From GWF2-50-93 sp049297395 (lineage in GTDB: Bacteria > Verrucomicrobiota > Lentisphaeria > Victivallales > GWF2-50-93): DNA of 16,688 bases. Below the pieces are notes generated by a model, which did not search any database, was not told where the DNA came from, and saw only the letters and a program-made list of their open reading frames with translations. The position numbers and the translations under genes were made by a program. The stretch spans positions 1 to 16,688 of the forward strand of contig JBAQUG010000591.1 of NCBI GenBank assembly GCA_049297395.1, given 5' to 3'. Shown here piece after piece: positions 14,612 to 16,688 of the stretch (position 1 is the first letter of the stretch; each line of letters begins with the position of its first letter).

Positions 14612-14877
14612 CAGATTCAGATACCTTAATCTATATCATTATCTGGTTGGTAAGACAATCATATCTGACGTGTCCGAGGAAATTTTCAAGCTTCACCTGT
14701 CTTGAGGAATGAATGCTGTCCAGAATCTCCTTTTTCTTTTTTCCCGCCTCTTTATAGAGACGAATGTAGGTGGCGGATCCCCGCCCGCCATCTTGAATGG
14801 GAGAATGGTGACCACCGGAAAGCATGTCTACTTTGATGGATTATGAGTACCACTGGAAGCGCTGTTGACAAGTCATT

Positions 14878-14904
14878 CCGTGGTAACGCGCGAGCCTACC
14901 ACGG
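14878..14904. repeat. Inverted repeat downstream of the histidine kinase gene
   Basis: CCGTGGTA (14878-14885) and TACCACGG (14897-14904) are perfect 8-bp arms with an 11-nt loop. It lies 24 bp past the kinase stop on the - strand, where a terminator would be expected. No T-run follows on the - strand (AATGACTTG), so intrinsic termination is doubtful. Confidence 0.55.
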
Positions 14905-14927
14905 CTTGATATATTGAGGAAAGAGCT

Positions 14928-16424
14928 TCATTGTTCCTTAAACGCAGCTTCCATTGCCATCGACAGTTCTCCGATGGCGAAAGGTTTCTGCAGGAATCCT
15001 TTCATCCCGGCATCGATGAGGGCCTGCGCTTCGCCGTCAATGCTGAATCCGGAAATCAGCAGAGACCTGATATCCCCGTTGATGGACTTCATTTCAATAA
15101 ATGCGTCTTTACCGTTCATCACAGGCATCAGCATGTCAAGGATGACAAGGTCTGTCTCCTTCCAGTGGCTCCGGTAATATTCGACCGCCTCCATCCCGTC
15201 TTTGCACAAGATTACGTCATGGCCGAGAGAACGCAGGAATGAGGAGACAATATTGCGGACGGACTCGTCGTCGTCAGCCAGGAGTACCCTTAATTTCTTC
15301 CCGGTCGGGACAGAGGTGCTTTCCGCGGCATTCACTGAATCCGTCTTTTCTTCAAGAAGAGGGAGGAACAGGCGGCACACCGTGCCTTCGCCGAGACGTC
15401 CGCTCACATTGATGAATCCATTATGGCTCCTGACTGTCCCATAAACCGATGCGAGCCCCATCCCGGTTCCCTTGCCCATGGGCTTTGTGGTGAAGAACGG
15501 CTCGAACAGATGAAGCATCGTCTCATCATCCATCCCTATCCCGTCGTCGCAGACGCATATTTCCAGATAGCGTCCTCCTGCCTCCAATCCTTCCTCCTCA
15601 CCGCAGGGGACATCCTCGCTGCGGACGATTTCGGTGGTAAAGACAATCTCCCCGCCGCTGGGAAGGGCGTCGCGTGCATTTATGGCAAGGTTGAGCAGTG
15701 CGTTCTGGAGCTGGGTCGGATCGCCTTTGACAACTGGAGTATCCGCCTTGAGCTCCCTCCTGATTGCGATCCTCTTGTCGATGCTGTGCTCAAGGATGGC
15801 GATTATTTCCTCAATGAGCTTATGGATGTCGACCGGCACGGTGAGATATTTGCCCTTCCGCGAGAACGCCAGCAGCTTGCTCGTCAGGTCGGCAGCCCTT
15901 CTCGAAGCGCGGCGGATATGATCGACCTCGCTTTTCAGATCGGCGTCGTCCAGCCGATTGTACAATAATTCCGCACAGCCCATTATGCCCATCAGCTGGT
16001 TATTGAAGTCGTGGGCTATTCCGCCGGCAAGCTGGCCTACGGTCTCCATCTTCTGCGCCTGTCGGATTTGGGACTCGATTTTCTCACGCTCATCATCCGC
16101 CAGCCTGTCCTTTGTAATATCGCAGATAATTTTTACCAGTCCGGCAATATTGCCGCTTTCATCCAGAAGAGGATCCACGGTGGTCCTGAGCCATCTCTCC
16201 CCGGACTTGAAAACAGCGCTCGCCCTCTTCTTTGTTCTCCTCACGACGACTGTCGGACACTCCGGAATGGGTTCCGAGGTCCCATGGACGACTTCCCAGC
16301 AGTGTCTGCCTATTATTTCGTCCGGGTTCGTCCTGTTGAACATCTTAAGGCTGGCTTTGTTGCAGAGCAGGATCCTGTAGTCGGGGGCGAGCAGGAAAAT
16401 AGCGTCTTCAATGGCGTCAAACAT
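14928..16424 (-). CDS. Soluble PAS-domain hybrid histidine kinase with receiver domain
   Basis: With the internal Met start this is 498 residues. A PAS domain spans about 1-105 and includes CWEVVHGTSEPIPECP, a Cys-bearing PAS signature. A coiled linker leads to the HisKA dimerisation domain with GGIAHDFNN and phospho-acceptor His138. The HATPase domain follows: N-box NLAINARDAL (about 246-255), G1 CDDGIGM, FEPFFTTK and G2 GTGMGL. A C-terminal receiver has acidic Asp384-Asp385, phospho-acceptor Asp430 (LVILDMLMP) and Lys480 (QKPF). No membrane segment is present, so it senses a cytosolic signal. ATG 16424 has AGGAG nine bases upstream. A TTG at 16490 extends the frame but lacks a ribosome site, and a better upstream ATG (16518) is out of frame across a G10 tract. 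The partner regulator is not in the window. Confidence 0.88.
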   Translation of the reverse strand: MFDAIEDAIFLLAPDYRILLCNKASLKMFNRTNPDEIIGRHCWEVVHGTSEPIPECPTVVVRRTKKRASAVFKSGERWLRTTVDPLLDESGNIAGLVKIICDITKDRLADDEREKIESQIRQAQKMETVGQLAGGIAHDFNNQLMGIMGCAELLYNRLDDADLKSEVDHIRRASRRAADLTSKLLAFSRKGKYLTVPVDIHKLIEEIIAILEHSIDKRIAIRRELKADTPVVKGDPTQLQNALLNLAINARDALPSGGEIVFTTEIVRSEDVPCGEEEGLEAGGRYLEICVCDDGIGMDDETMLHLFEPFFTTKPMGKGTGMGLASVYGTVRSHNGFINVSGRLGEGTVCRLFLPLLEEKTDSVNAAESTSVPTGKKLRVLLADDDESVRNIVSSFLRSLGHDVILCKDGMEAVEYYRSHWKETDLVILDMLMPVMNGKDAFIEMKSINGDIRSLLISGFSIDGEAQALIDAGMKGFLQKPFAIGELSMAMEAAFKEQ

Positions 16425-16518
16425 GTGCTGCCACTCCTGCGTTGACCCTACCCCCCCCCCAGAATGGAGTCGCAACTTGCTCTGTATCAACGTGTTGCGC
16501 TTGCGGTTCTTCGATCAT
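16417..16518 (-). other. Out-of-frame upstream leader of the kinase gene (33 codons)
   Basis: On the - strand, AGGGG (16530-16526) is seven bases before an ATG at 16518, with a second ATG at 16524. The frame reads MIEEPQAQHVDTEQVATPFW, then GGG encoded by the G tract, and stops at TGA (16419-16417) just past the kinase's internal start. It is one base out of frame with the kinase. With 9 or 12 G instead of 10 it would fuse into the kinase frame as ...FWGGVGSTQEWQHM. This is therefore probably the true 5' end of the kinase gene in its ON form, or a short upstream ORF in the sequenced form. Confidence 0.55.
16451..16460 (-). repeat. G10 homopolymer tract in the 5' end of the kinase gene
   Basis: Ten consecutive C on the + strand read as G10 on the coding (-) strand. 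It is by far the longest homopolymer in the window. It sits between an upstream start with a good ribosome site and the kinase body in another frame, the arrangement seen in genes switched by slipped-strand mispairing. An assembly or sequencing length error would give the same picture. Confidence 0.7.
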
Positions 16519-16621
16519 GTTCATGCCCCTGGATATATATTGGTTTCCCGGATTGCAAAAGAACTCCTGAGATTAAGGGCTCCACGAGCAACTCATCCCA
16601 GATGTACGATAAAACTACATT

Positions 16622-16671
16622 GCAGCCGTTTAAAATCAAGAAATATTTAAATATTCAATCTTCACGGCTGC
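16622..16671. repeat. Inverted repeat enclosing an AT palindrome, upstream of the kinase
   Basis: GCAGCCGT (16622-16629) and ACGGCTGC (16664-16671) are perfect 8-bp arms 34 bp apart. Between them lies a perfect 14-bp palindrome AATATTTAAATATT (16642-16655). The block is about 100-150 bp upstream of the kinase start on the - strand, so it could be an operator region. The rest of 16531-16688 shows no gene. Confidence 0.5.
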
Positions 16672-16688
16672 GGAAAACAGTCAAGGCC

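Larger units (their letters stand above)
14517..14927. other. Gene-poor gap between the pseudopilin operon and the histidine kinase
   Basis: There is no convincing gene on either strand. Frames at 14479-14712 (+) and 14631-14825 (-) have no Shine-Dalgarno and no recognisable motif. The first overlaps the end of the small membrane ORF. The region contains a structured segment at 14563-14611, a small GGCGG/CCGCC stem near 14772-14785, and the inverted repeat at 14878-14904. It lies at the convergence of + and - strand transcription, so some of these stems may be 3'-end structures. Confidence 0.5.

Noticed and set aside
14631..14825. 64-codon frame on the - strand
   Set aside because: No ribosome-binding site and no motif beyond low-complexity Lys; it lies in the structured gap after the pseudopilin operon.
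16425..16490. TTG start at 16490 for the kinase
   Set aside because: No ribosome site precedes it, and it would require translation through the G10 tract from a poor start; ATG 16424 or the upstream out-of-frame ATG 16518 are better.
1..16688. CRISPR array, insertion sequence, tRNA or rRNA
   Set aside because: No regularly spaced direct repeats, transposase motifs, terminal inverted repeats with target duplications, or RNA gene signatures were seen.

Overview
The window looks like a metal-homeostasis region of a Gram-negative bacterium, most likely a member of the Lentisphaerae or a nearby PVC lineage. The pointer to that group is the gene at 12781-13614. It encodes a pseudopilin-like protein with an FTIVELLVVIAIIGILA-type N-terminus, no glycine before the cleavage point, and an exact H-x9-DG motif. 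That combination is typical of the very large Lentisphaerae/Planctomycetes-type families. Assignment to a phylum is inference; no rRNA or tRNA gene is visible.

Region 1 (1-6578, + strand) is a Cus-type copper/silver efflux operon. It holds the C-terminal part of a YHS-like metal-binding protein cut by the window edge, a lipoprotein outer-membrane factor (CusC-like), a lipoprotein membrane-fusion protein with two Cys/His metal-binding modules (CusB-like) and a 1151-residue RND pump that keeps the three copper-relay methionines of CusA. A perfect 14-bp-arm hairpin lies between the first two genes.

Region 2 (6579-12542, + strand) starts with about 420 bp with no convincing gene. A ferrous-iron uptake operon follows: feoA, feoB, a second Cys-rich FeoA-domain protein, and a FeoC-like winged-helix protein with a CX2CX3CXC cluster. 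A P1B-type ATPase of uncertain metal specificity comes next. Two nearly identical promoter cassettes precede feoA. Each contains an 18-bp operator AGTTAGG-N4-CCTAAYT whose right arm forms the -10 element. A putative 34-aa ORF sits between them.

Region 3 (12543-14516, + strand) is clearly more A+T-rich. It contains a 41-aa small ORF and a third copy of the same operator in the same promoter geometry. After that come the pseudopilin gene, an unrecognised single-TM protein and a small membrane-protein ORF broken near its start by a one-base frameshift. The shared operator suggests that the pseudopilin operon and the Feo operon answer to one metal-sensing repressor, probably DtxR/MntR-like and encoded elsewhere.

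Region 4 (14517-16688) holds a 411-bp stretch with inverted repeats but no convincing gene, then a soluble PAS-containing hybrid histidine kinase on the - strand. Its 5' end contains a run of ten G residues. An upstream ATG with a good Shine-Dalgarno sequence lies in a different frame from the kinase, and a tract of 9 or 12 G would join them. This is a candidate phase-variable switch, or an assembly or sequencing error in a homopolymer.
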